Below are positions 34,075-41,993 of a DNA stretch of 64,000 bases, piece after piece. This DNA comes from Desulfurellaceae bacterium bin18 (GTDB taxonomy: Bacteria > Desulfobacterota > Binatia > Bin18). The translations under genes and the position numbers were made by a program. The stretch covers positions 62,001-126,000 of the forward strand of contig MPMI01000002.1 in the NCBI GenBank assembly GCA_002238415.1. Direction: 5' to 3'. Positions within the stretch are counted from its first letter, which is position 1, and the number at the start of each line of letters is the position of its first letter. The notes under the pieces are model-generated. The model was given only the letters and a program-made list of their open reading frames with translations, searched no databases and had not been told where the DNA came from.

Positions 34075-34128
34075 AAAGAGGAAACGTGTCCTTCAACAGA
34101 TAGGCAGATGCTGACACGTTTCCTCTTT
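34075..34128 (-). repeat. Dispersed palindromic repeat, copy C
   Basis: The perfect 16-bp arms are AAAGAGGAAACGTGTC (34075-34090) and GACACGTTTCCTCTTT (34113-34128). Read on the minus strand the loop AGCATCTGCCTATCTGTTGA matches the loop of copy E, so this copy is in reverse orientation. Compensatory changes in both arms (GGAAAC/GTTTCC instead of GTAAAC/GTTTAC) preserve pairing. Confidence 0.85.
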
Positions 34129-34153
34129 CCCTCCCGAGAGGGGATAAAAAAGT

Positions 34154-34192
34154 TCCCCTCCTCGGAGGGGTGGCCGCAGGCCGGGGTGGGTT
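34154..34192 (+). repeat. REP-like GC-rich palindromic repeat
   Basis: CCCCTCCTCGGAGGGGTGGC is followed by CGCAGGCCGGGGTGGGTT. The first half is a perfect hairpin (CCCCTCC/GGAGGGG). It is related to the copies near 29.1 and 34.05 kb and lies just after the cupin gene, whose transcripts run toward it. Confidence 0.6.
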
Positions 34193-34195
34193 ATC

Positions 34196-34531
34196 CTACT
34201 CCCCGCCCTTTGGTCCGTAAAAAATCGCCCACAGCATCAGGCCGTCAGTGCAGTCTTCAAAGCGATGCTCGGCCCGGGCCGGGACAAACAGCATATCGCC
34301 GGTCTTGAACGAGTGGCGTTCGTCGTCGACGATGAGCGTCCCGCTGCCGTTCATGGGAATATACAGTTCGTCCTGGTCGTGAGGCTCCTGGTCGTCCGGG
34401 TCGGGCGGACGGTAGACCAGCGTAAACATCGAGCCGTGCGCCAGTCCGAGACCGAACGGACGTGGTCCGTGGCTGCCGATCTTGGCAATTGTCTCCTGGT
34501 AATCAGAAACGAGACCTTTACTTTCACTCAT
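34196..34531 (-). CDS. Cupin-domain protein
   Basis: A 111-residue single cupin. GSMFTLVYRPPDPDDQEPHD with QDELYIPMNGSGTLIVDDE is motif 1 (G..H-x-x-x-E-type, with His and Glu ligands) and GDMLFVPARAEHRFEDC is motif 2 with its metal His. It is the last gene of the leftward Mo-hydroxylase operon, 48 bases after the PhyH gene. Small cupins act as isomerases, lyases, dioxygenases or ligand sensors. Here a catabolic enzyme role is most likely from context. Confidence 0.82.
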   Translation of the reverse strand: MSESKGLVSDYQETIAKIGSHGPRPFGLGLAHGSMFTLVYRPPDPDDQEPHDQDELYIPMNGSGTLIVDDERHSFKTGDMLFVPARAEHRFEDCTDGLMLWAIFYGPKGGE

Positions 34532-34579
34532 GGTGTTCCGCCGTATTCGAGGGTCTTTGAATGGATCATGATCAGACCT

Positions 34580-35548
34580 CTATCGTGGCCAGACCTGAGG
34601 GTTCTTTGCTGCATCATGTCCGAGGGGAGTACCGTCGGAGAGTAGGCTGAGGTCTTGCGGTGGGGCGTGACGACGGAATCTATGGGTGACATCGTCGCCG
34701 CCGTAGCGCACCGTCACTCCACTGCGCGTACGCGTTGGGGAGAGGTTCCCCCCGGCCCCGTGCAGACTGGCTAGATGATGCACCACCACATCCCCCGGCT
34801 GGGGCGCGAAGGTGGCGATATCGAAATCGTCTTCGTGTCCGTCTATGCGTGGAACGTCGAGTCCGTCATCATCGTCCGCATGGGCATTGCTGATGAAAAA
34901 ATTGACCTTGTAAATCTGGCCCGACTTGTGAACACCCTTCAGATAGTGGACCAGGCCCATGTCCGCACTCTCGGCATACGCCGGAACGCGCACGCCGCAA
35001 ACCTGGCTGCCCTGGATGTTGTCATAGCCCAGGTCCTGGTGCCACGAGGTTTTCTCCAGGGTGAGGGGCGGTTTGACCAGGACTTGGTCGTCGTACAGAA
35101 AAACTTTCTGCGATTGCATCAGCGTGGCCGCGATTTCCGGCAGAGGGGAATGAATAGCCACATCGCGCAGGGCATCGCTAACCTGCCATGAGCCGGTGAT
35201 GGAGAGATAATGGCCCCGCTTGTCCGTTTCCGGCTGAATACGGTCTTCGAGCAGCACTGTACCGGCTAATTGCCGGGGCGAGCCCCATTCGTTCTGACCT
35301 TCCGCCCACTTGTCACGAGCCTGGAAACCGGAAACAGCTTCAGGCGTATTGGCGGCCAGACCAAGATTCGTAAAATCCACCGCCTGTCCCTGAGGGTTTT
35401 TGACCAATTCAATAATGCCACGGGCGAGGTAATCAGCCCACTCCGGATCGAGAATACCCGGCAACCAGACAACGCCATCCTCTTCGTAGGTCCGCATCTC
35501 TTTGTCCGTGATAGGGCGCCGCAGGTTGGTATTCATCAGTAGCCTCAT
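34580..35548 (-). CDS. Phytanoyl-CoA dioxygenase (PhyH) family Fe(II)/2-oxoglutarate oxygenase
   Basis: A 322-residue PhyH-type oxygenase. SWHQDLGYDNI supplies the HxD iron ligands, and the distal PGDVVVHHLASLHGAGGN with TRTRSGVTVRY supplies the second His and the 2-oxoglutarate-binding Arg. The family hydroxylates varied small molecules. The ATG at 35548 overlaps the upstream Mo-hydroxylase stop as ATGA. A second ATG 4 codons later has an AGG site, so the exact start is uncertain. It belongs to the operon coxM-coxS-coxL-coxL-phyH-cupin. Confidence 0.87.
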   Translation of the reverse strand: MRLLMNTNLRRPITDKEMRTYEEDGVVWLPGILDPEWADYLARGIIELVKNPQGQAVDFTNLGLAANTPEAVSGFQARDKWAEGQNEWGSPRQLAGTVLLEDRIQPETDKRGHYLSITGSWQVSDALRDVAIHSPLPEIAATLMQSQKVFLYDDQVLVKPPLTLEKTSWHQDLGYDNIQGSQVCGVRVPAYAESADMGLVHYLKGVHKSGQIYKVNFFISNAHADDDDGLDVPRIDGHEDDFDIATFAPQPGDVVVHHLASLHGAGGNLSPTRTRSGVTVRYGGDDVTHRFRRHAPPQDLSLLSDGTPLGHDAAKNPQVWPR

Positions 35549-37926
35549 TCGGCACTGGGATTCGTTTGAGCCCGGTCCAGCATGCTGAGTACGCGTTCTG
35601 GAGTCAGCGGAACCTCGTTGACCCGTACGCCAAAGGGTGACAGCGCGTCGGCCACGGCGTTGGCAATCGCCGCCGGCGGGGCAATCGCCCCACCTTCACC
35701 CATGCCCTTGATGCCGTGCAATGTATACGGCGACGGTGTTTCAATATGTCCGATTTCTACCTGGGGCACATCCGCGGCTGTGGGAATCAGATAGTCCATA
35801 AATGTCCCAGTCAGGAATTGGCCAGTGTCATCGTATACAGCCTGCTCGTACAGCGCGGAACCGATCCCCTGGGCTACCCCGCCCTGAATCTGACCATTCA
35901 CAATAATGGGATTGATAATTGTGCCACAGTCTTCAACCACGATATAGCGCAAGATTTGAACCTGACCGGTTTCAATATCGACTTCAACCGCGGCCACATG
36001 GGTCGCGTTGGAGTGCGTGATCGGCGGCGGTTCGTAGGCAACGGTCACGTCCAGCCCCGGCTCTTCGTCGGGAGGCAGGCTCGTCGGCTGGGCGATAATT
36101 CGATGCGCCAACTCAGGAATGGAAAGCAGGCGTACCCCACCGGTTTTGCGTTGGACGGCACCCTGGGCAAGTTCGAGGTCGTCTGCGGGCACCTCGGTCA
36201 GGCGCGTCGCAATGCGCAGCAATTTATCACGTAGCTTTCGCGCCGCCGAAGTCACGGCCCCCCCACCCGTTACCGCACTCCGACTGGCCCAGGTCCCCCA
36301 GCCACGCGGGGTAGCCTGTGTATCACCCTGGACAACCGCGACGTCTTCGAGCGCCACGCCCAGCGTGTCCGCGATCAGTTGGGCATAGATGGTATGGTGG
36401 CCCTGGCCGTGCGAGTGCGTCCCAACGAAGACTGTCACCTTGCCCGACTCATCAATGCGCAGCGTCGCTGACTCATAGCCACCGATCTTGACACCAAAGG
36501 AATCAAACACGGCCGAGTTGTGGGCTGTGCCTTCCACATACGAGCCGATCCCCGCCCCAAGATAACGGCCGTTCTTGCGGGCTTTCTGCTGTTCAATCCG
36601 AAAATCGCCGTAGCCGAGGATATCCAGCGCCTGTTGTAATGAGGCCTGATGGCTGCCGCTCTCGATCTCCGCACCCATCAGGGTCGTATACGGATGCTCG
36701 TCCTGCGGGATCATATTCCGCAGCCGGATCTCTGCCGGGTCAAGACCGAGCTTTTGGGCACCCATATCCAGAAGACGCTCCATAGCCAGAGCCGCAACCG
36801 GAATACCCACGCCCCGGTACACTCCAATGGAGGCTTTGTTGGTCGCGACCGTACAGGTTTCGAAGCTAAAGGCCGGAATCTTATAGGGGCCCGTTATAGT
36901 CCCAGCCGCATGTTTTGGCTCAAAAGCCGAACTCCATGGATAGGACGAATAGCCACCCGCGTCGCTCAGGAAACGCGCCTTGAGGCCCAGCACGCTACCG
37001 TCGCTCTTGAGAGCCAATTCCGCATTGACAATCTGATGCTTAGCCTGGAGAGAGGCCGACAAATGCTCACGCCGGTCTTCGATCCATTTGACCGGTTTGC
37101 GCAGAGCTCTGGCCAGATAGGTCACCACCACTTCTTCAGGAAAAGGGTGGGCTTTGAGGCCAAAGCCTCCACCCACATCAGGAGAAATGACCCGGATGCG
37201 GTGCTCCGCCAGGTCCAGCAGCGTCGCCAGACTGGCCCGCAGGGTATGGGGTACTTGGGTGGAGGACCAGACGGTCAGCGACTCTGTTGCGACATCAAAC
37301 TGGGCGACACAACCCCGTGTTTCCATGGGTGAGGCCATGTGGCGACCAGTCACAAACCGTTCGGACACCACACAGTCGGCCTCTTGAAACGCCTTGCCCA
37401 CCTCACCAATCTGGGCTTCGAGCCGTTCCATGACATTGTCGCCCCACTCTTCGTGGACCAGGGGGGCATCCGCGAGCAACGCACTTTCCATATCGGCCAC
37501 GGCCTCAAGTGGCTCATAGTCGACTTCGACAAGCTCGGCGGCGTCCTCGGCGGTATAGCGATCCGTCGCCACAACCGCCGCAACCATATCACCCACAAAA
37601 CGGACCTTGTCAGGCGTGAGGACGTGCCAGTTACATGATTTGTGAAAAGGGACTTTCTGCGTATCAAATTCGACTCGGAGCGGCTTGATCGTTTCCAGAA
37701 TGTCCTTGCCGGTCAGGACACATGCCACACCGGGCTTGGTCAGCGCAGCCTGAACATCGATATTCGCAATTTTGGCATGGGCGTAAGGACTGCGGACAAA
37801 GGCGACTGCCAGCATGTCGGGTAATACGAGGTCATCAACGTATTGGGTTTTCCCTAGTAAAACGCGCGGGTCTTCGACCCGGCGTACCTGCGCCCCCAGC
37901 ATTTTCCCGGTTCTCTCACGACTCAT
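35545..37926 (-). CDS. Xanthine dehydrogenase/CoxL-family molybdopterin subunit, second paralog
   Basis: A 793-residue Mo-hydroxylase large subunit opening KMLGAQVRRVEDPRVLLGKT. It has DVGGGFGLKAHPFPEE in the Moco region, GVYRGVGIP at the position where relatives have AYRGAGR or AYxCSFR, and GEGGAIAPPAAIANAVADAL with the catalytic Glu near the C-terminus. It is not a CO dehydrogenase because the AYxCSFR loop is absent. It lies 41 bases downstream of a close paralog (37968-40400) with which it shares most motifs. The pair may be alternative catalytic subunits for different substrates. Confidence 0.9.
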   Translation of the reverse strand: MSRERTGKMLGAQVRRVEDPRVLLGKTQYVDDLVLPDMLAVAFVRSPYAHAKIANIDVQAALTKPGVACVLTGKDILETIKPLRVEFDTQKVPFHKSCNWHVLTPDKVRFVGDMVAAVVATDRYTAEDAAELVEVDYEPLEAVADMESALLADAPLVHEEWGDNVMERLEAQIGEVGKAFQEADCVVSERFVTGRHMASPMETRGCVAQFDVATESLTVWSSTQVPHTLRASLATLLDLAEHRIRVISPDVGGGFGLKAHPFPEEVVVTYLARALRKPVKWIEDRREHLSASLQAKHQIVNAELALKSDGSVLGLKARFLSDAGGYSSYPWSSAFEPKHAAGTITGPYKIPAFSFETCTVATNKASIGVYRGVGIPVAALAMERLLDMGAQKLGLDPAEIRLRNMIPQDEHPYTTLMGAEIESGSHQASLQQALDILGYGDFRIEQQKARKNGRYLGAGIGSYVEGTAHNSAVFDSFGVKIGGYESATLRIDESGKVTVFVGTHSHGQGHHTIYAQLIADTLGVALEDVAVVQGDTQATPRGWGTWASRSAVTGGGAVTSAARKLRDKLLRIATRLTEVPADDLELAQGAVQRKTGGVRLLSIPELAHRIIAQPTSLPPDEEPGLDVTVAYEPPPITHSNATHVAAVEVDIETGQVQILRYIVVEDCGTIINPIIVNGQIQGGVAQGIGSALYEQAVYDDTGQFLTGTFMDYLIPTAADVPQVEIGHIETPSPYTLHGIKGMGEGGAIAPPAAIANAVADALSPFGVRVNEVPLTPERVLSMLDRAQTNPSAE

Positions 37927-37967
37927 GGATGACCCTCCGGTCGAAGACCTGCTGCCGTCGTTCGATG

Positions 37968-40400
37968 TCAGGCGGCGGCTTTGCGCTGTTCAATCCAGTC
38001 CAACACCCGTTCCGGAGTGAGGGGGATGGCATTCACCCGCACCTCAAATGGAGCCAGCGCATCGGCAACCGCATTCGCTATCGCCGCCGGGGGAGCGATA
38101 GCCCCGCCCTCTCCCGCGCCTTTAATGCCGTGGGGCGTATGCGGAGATGGGCTTTCAATGTGACCGATTTCCACCTGCGGTACATCAACTGCGGTGGGGA
38201 TCAGATAGTCCATCAACGTCCCGGTCAGAAACTGGCCGTTCTCATCGTAGAGGGCGTGTTCGTACAGCGCCGAGCCTATCCCCTGCGCCACGCCGCCTTG
38301 AATCTGACCATCGACGACGGTGGGGTTGATAATCGTGCCGCAGTCTTCAACCACAATATAGCGCAGCAGAGTTACCTTGCCGGTGTCGCTGTCCACTTCG
38401 GCCAAGGCGATATGGGTCGCGTTGGCGTGGGTGGACGGTGGCGGTTCATAGTGAGCCGTGGCGTCCAGACCGGGCTCTTCATCCTGTGGCAGATCGCCGG
38501 CCTGCACCAGCACGCGATAGGCAAACTCCTTGATGGGCAGCAGCGGGGTGGCATCCGCTTTGCGCCGGATCATCCCCGCGGCCAGTTCCAGATCGTCGTC
38601 CGGCACCTCGGTCATACGCGAGGCGATACGCAACATCTTGCTACGCAGCTTTTCGGACGCCTTGGAGATCGCGCCTCCGCCGGTGACGGCACTTCGACTG
38701 CCCCAGGTGCCCATGCCGTAGGGAACAGCGTTGGTATCGCCCTCGATGATTCTGATATCGGCGAGCGGAACACCGAGTTCGTCGGCTGCAACCTGGGCCA
38801 GGGTTGTTTCGTGGCTCTGACCGTGGGAGTGGGTCCCGACCAGCACAGTGACCTTACCTGCGACATCCATCCGCACGGTTGCCGATTCATAGCCGCCTAG
38901 ATGCAGGCCCATCGAGGCAAAGGCCGCCGAACTCGGCGCCGTGCCTTCCAGGTAACAGCCGATACCGATACCCATATAGCGGCCCTGGGCTCGGGCCCGC
39001 TGCTGTTCGCCTCTGCACTCCTGGTAGCCCAGAATATCCAGCGCTTTCTGGAGGGATTCGCGATGGCTGCCGCTCTCGACTTCCGCACCGATAATGGTGG
39101 TATACGGATGTTCTTCTTTTCGGATCATATTCCGCAGCCGTATCTCGGCCGGGTCGAGGCCCAGTTTATGGGCGGCCAGGTCCATGAGCCGCTCCATAGC
39201 CAGCACTCCAATAGGCAGTCCCACCCCGCGGTACACCCCGATAGTGGTTTTGTTGGTGGCAACCGACACGGCCTCGAAGCTGAAGGCCGGGGTCTTATAC
39301 GGCCCGGGCATACTGGAAGCGGCGTGTCCGGCTTCGAACGCCGACCCCCATGGATATTCGGAATATGCGCCCACATCGCCGACAAACCGGCCTCTGATGC
39401 CAAGGATGGTACCGTCCCGTCGGACGGCAAGTTCGGCCTGGGCGACTTGTTGTTTGGCGTGGAGCGAGGCCGACAGATTTTCGCGACGGTCTTCAATCCA
39501 TTTGACCGGGCGGCCGAGACGGTGCGCGAGGTAGGCAGCCACGGCCTCCTCGGGAAAGAGATGTGCCTTTTGCCCGAACCCGCCGCCAACGTCCGGGGCC
39601 ACCACGCGGATATGATGTTCGGGGAAGTCCAGCACCAGGGCAATATGTGAGCGGAGGACATGCGGCACCTGCGTGGACGACCACACCGTCAGCGTGTCCG
39701 TGGCACGCTCAAAAGATGCCACACAGCCCCGCGTCTCCATGGGCAAGGCCATATGACGGCCGGTGGTGAGGCGTTCCGAAACAACGCAATCAGCAGTCTG
39801 GAACGCTGTGGTCACGTCACCAATCTCGGCCTGGAGCGTTTGCATGACGTTATCGCCCCACTCTTCATGCACCAGCGGGGCGTCTGCTGCGAGTGCCTGT
39901 TCGACATCGGACACGGGCTCAAGCGGCTCGTACTCCACATCGATCAAACCAGCAGCGTCTTCTGCCGCATAGCGATCGGTGGCCACTACGACCGCCACGG
40001 CCTCGCCTACAAAACGGACCTTGTCTTGGGCCAGGACGGGCCAGTCGCAGGGTTTATGCGTGGGGGCCTTGGCTGGATCGTATTCGACCCGGAGCGGCTT
40101 GATGGCCTCGGCAATGTCGGCTCCGGTTAAAACAAGCTGAACGCCAGAGTGATTCTGGGCCGTACCCGCGTCAATAGACACAATCCGTGCGTGCGCATAC
40201 GGGCTGCGGACAAAGGCGAGCGCGACCGAATTGGGCAGGTCGAGATCGTCCACGTACTGAGATTTGCCCAACAAGACGCGCGGGTCTTCGACCCGGCGTA
40301 CCTGCGCGCCGACCATCTTGCCGGAAAGAGTCAACGTGTCCAGCATCTCATCGCTAGTGGAGGACATGTTTACTCTTTTTCCGCCTTGGGAGGCTGTCAT
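37968..40400 (-). CDS. Xanthine dehydrogenase/CoxL-family molybdopterin subunit, first paralog
   Basis: An 810-residue Mo-hydroxylase large subunit with GKMVGAQVRRVEDPRVLLGK, DVGGGFGQKAHLFPEEAV, GVYRGVGLP in the substrate loop and GEGGAIAPPAAIANAVADAL with the active-site Glu. GGGFGQK retains the Gln that contacts the Mo oxo group in many family members, while the second paralog has Leu there. The N-terminal 28 residues are encoded by palindromic repeat copy D, giving an extension absent from the paralog. The ATG at 40400 has AGGA 9 bases upstream; an ATG inside the repeat at 40367 is an alternative. Confidence 0.9.
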   Translation of the reverse strand: MTASQGGKRVNMSSTSDEMLDTLTLSGKMVGAQVRRVEDPRVLLGKSQYVDDLDLPNSVALAFVRSPYAHARIVSIDAGTAQNHSGVQLVLTGADIAEAIKPLRVEYDPAKAPTHKPCDWPVLAQDKVRFVGEAVAVVVATDRYAAEDAAGLIDVEYEPLEPVSDVEQALAADAPLVHEEWGDNVMQTLQAEIGDVTTAFQTADCVVSERLTTGRHMALPMETRGCVASFERATDTLTVWSSTQVPHVLRSHIALVLDFPEHHIRVVAPDVGGGFGQKAHLFPEEAVAAYLAHRLGRPVKWIEDRRENLSASLHAKQQVAQAELAVRRDGTILGIRGRFVGDVGAYSEYPWGSAFEAGHAASSMPGPYKTPAFSFEAVSVATNKTTIGVYRGVGLPIGVLAMERLMDLAAHKLGLDPAEIRLRNMIRKEEHPYTTIIGAEVESGSHRESLQKALDILGYQECRGEQQRARAQGRYMGIGIGCYLEGTAPSSAAFASMGLHLGGYESATVRMDVAGKVTVLVGTHSHGQSHETTLAQVAADELGVPLADIRIIEGDTNAVPYGMGTWGSRSAVTGGGAISKASEKLRSKMLRIASRMTEVPDDDLELAAGMIRRKADATPLLPIKEFAYRVLVQAGDLPQDEEPGLDATAHYEPPPSTHANATHIALAEVDSDTGKVTLLRYIVVEDCGTIINPTVVDGQIQGGVAQGIGSALYEHALYDENGQFLTGTLMDYLIPTAVDVPQVEIGHIESPSPHTPHGIKGAGEGGAIAPPAAIANAVADALAPFEVRVNAIPLTPERVLDWIEQRKAAA
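40325..40378 (+). repeat. Dispersed palindromic repeat, copy D, inside a coding region
   Basis: The arms AAAGAGTCAACGTGTCC (40325-40341) and GGACATGTTTACTCTTT (40362-40378) flank the loop AGCATCTCATCGCTAGTGGA. This differs from the copy A loop at only two positions. The repeat lies within the start region of the first Mo-hydroxylase large subunit and encodes KRVNMSSTSDEMLDTLTL of its N-terminus. Confidence 0.88.
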
Positions 40401-40411
40401 ATTCCTGTGTC

Positions 40412-40903
40412 CTAGGATTGGGACTGTTCCGCGACAGCCTGAACGGCTTTAACAATGTTCGCGTAGCCGGTACAGCGGCATAAATTGCCGGACAGTCCGT
40501 GCCGAATTTCTTCTTCGCTCGGCTGCGGGTTCTTGTTAAGGAGGTCCACCGCGCTCATGAGAAACCCGGATGTACAGAAACCACACTGGAGCGCATGGTT
40601 GTCCCAAAAGGCCTGTTGCAGCGGATGCATCTCATCCCCGTCGGCCAGCCCCTCAAGCGTCCGGAGTTCCGCCCCATCGGCTTGAACGGCAAACAAGAGG
40701 CATGACCGTACGCTTTCGCCATCCATGATGATGGTACAAGCACCGCACACGCCGTGTTCGCAGCCGAGGTGGGTTGCGGTCAGACCCAGGTCGTGACGGA
40801 TGAAGTCGGCCAAGAGTCGACGCACCGGAACTTCCCGTTCATATTCCTGGCCATTGACACGGACACGGATGGTCTGACTTTCGGCGAATTGCGTTTCTGC
40901 CAT
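40412..40903 (-). CDS. Mo-hydroxylase [2Fe-2S] small subunit (CoxS/XdhC-type)
   Basis: A 163-residue iron-sulfur subunit. The plant-type ferredoxin domain has CEHGVCGACTIIMDGESVRSC. The helical domain has QCGFCTSGFLMSAVDLL and GNLCRCTGYANIVKAV, giving the usual two [2Fe-2S] clusters. It carries electrons from the Mo site to the FAD subunit. AAAGGAT precedes the ATG. It sits between the FAD subunit and the two large subunits, the standard medium-small-large order. Confidence 0.95.
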   Translation of the reverse strand: MAETQFAESQTIRVRVNGQEYEREVPVRRLLADFIRHDLGLTATHLGCEHGVCGACTIIMDGESVRSCLLFAVQADGAELRTLEGLADGDEMHPLQQAFWDNHALQCGFCTSGFLMSAVDLLNKNPQPSEEEIRHGLSGNLCRCTGYANIVKAVQAVAEQSQS

Positions 40904-40922
40904 ATCCTTTCCCCTTGTTTAC

Positions 40923-40977
40923 AAAGAGTAAACGTGTCCAGCATCTGCATGTCTATTGAAGGACACGTTCACTCTTT
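40923..40977 (+). repeat. Dispersed palindromic repeat, copy E, overlapping a gene end
   Basis: The arms AAAGAGTAAACGTGTCC (40923-40939) and GGACACGTTCACTCTTT (40961-40977) enclose the loop AGCATCTGCATGTCTATTGA. The right arm encodes the last residues KSERVLQ and the stop of the FAD subunit gene. It fills most of the gap before the small-subunit gene. Confidence 0.88.
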
Positions 40978-41840
40978 GCCGCCTTGTCCCAGGCTTCTTT
41001 CAATGCGCGTTGGGTCAGTACTTTGACCATTCTGCGTCGATAGTCGGCAGAACCGTGGACGTCTCCTGACGGATCGACCGCGGCGGCGGCTTTTTCCGCA
41101 GCGGCAGTCATCACCGCGGCATCGCCCTGACTACCGATGAGGATCGGTTCTACTTCAGCGACATACAGTGGCGTGGAATGTGCTCCCCCAATCGCCAAAG
41201 ACACCGCCGAGCACGTTCCACCGGCGTCCAGCGTCAACTGACACGCAATGGCCACGATGGCGAAATCACCCGGCCGGCGGCACAACTCCTGGAAGCCCCA
41301 GACCGCACCCGCAGGAGCGACCGGGAAACGGACCTCACATAGAATTTCGTGCGGTTCAATCGCGGTCATGAGTGGAGCGAGAAAAAATTCACGCGCCGCA
41401 ATCGTCCGGGAGTTGTCCTGAGAGCGCAGCACGAACTGAGCATCCAAGGCCGCAGCAACTAAGGGCCATTCCGCGGCAGGATCGGCATGGACCAGGCTGC
41501 CCCCAATAGTTCCTCGGTTTCGTATCGCCAGGTGACCAACCTCAGCCGCGGCCCGACACAGTAACGGCTGGGCGGCCCGAACCTCATCGGACACTTCGAT
41601 CTGTCTATGCCGCGTCATTGCGCCAATACACAGGGTGTCGTTGTCCCGCTTGATATAGGCGAGATCATCCAGGCGATTCAGGTCTACGATAGACTCAACC
41701 GAGGCCATGCGCAGGTTGAGCAGCGGCACAAAACTCTGCCCACCGGCCAGTACTTTGGCCTCATCACCACCCACCTGAAGCAAGGCCAAGGCTTCGTCAA
41801 CAGAGCCGGGACACGCATATTTGAATGGTGCTGGTTTCAT
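40953..41840 (-). CDS. Mo-hydroxylase FAD-binding medium subunit (CoxM-type)
   Basis: A 295-residue FAD_binding_5/CO_deh_flav_C protein. KVLAGGQSFVPLLNLRMA near 35-52 and the GTIGGSLVHADPAAEWPL loop near 111-128 bind FAD. The C-terminal domain has GDVHGSADYRRRMVKVLTQR. It passes electrons from the Fe-S subunit to an acceptor. It is the first gene of the leftward operon and is divergent from the DUF917 gene across a 153-base gap that must hold both promoters. Its C-terminal tail comes from repeat copy E. Confidence 0.93.
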   Translation of the reverse strand: MKPAPFKYACPGSVDEALALLQVGGDEAKVLAGGQSFVPLLNLRMASVESIVDLNRLDDLAYIKRDNDTLCIGAMTRHRQIEVSDEVRAAQPLLCRAAAEVGHLAIRNRGTIGGSLVHADPAAEWPLVAAALDAQFVLRSQDNSRTIAAREFFLAPLMTAIEPHEILCEVRFPVAPAGAVWGFQELCRRPGDFAIVAIACQLTLDAGGTCSAVSLAIGGAHSTPLYVAEVEPILIGSQGDAAVMTAAAEKAAAAVDPSGDVHGSADYRRRMVKVLTQRALKEAWDKAAKSERVLQ

Positions 41841-41993
41841 ATATTCCAGCTAACAGGTTTCAGATATCAGAGCAAACAAAAATAAGGACCGGTGAGGCGT
41901 TTTGGTTGACAGACACAGCGCCCAACCGTAGGACGGGATCCATGGGATGCGCTGACGGTCTTCTTATCGTCGGGATCGAGAGATTCTGAGACC

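Noticed and set aside
35545-40400. Possible CO dehydrogenase large subunits
   Set aside because: Neither protein has the AYxCSFR active-site loop of form I CO dehydrogenase; VYRGVG is present instead.
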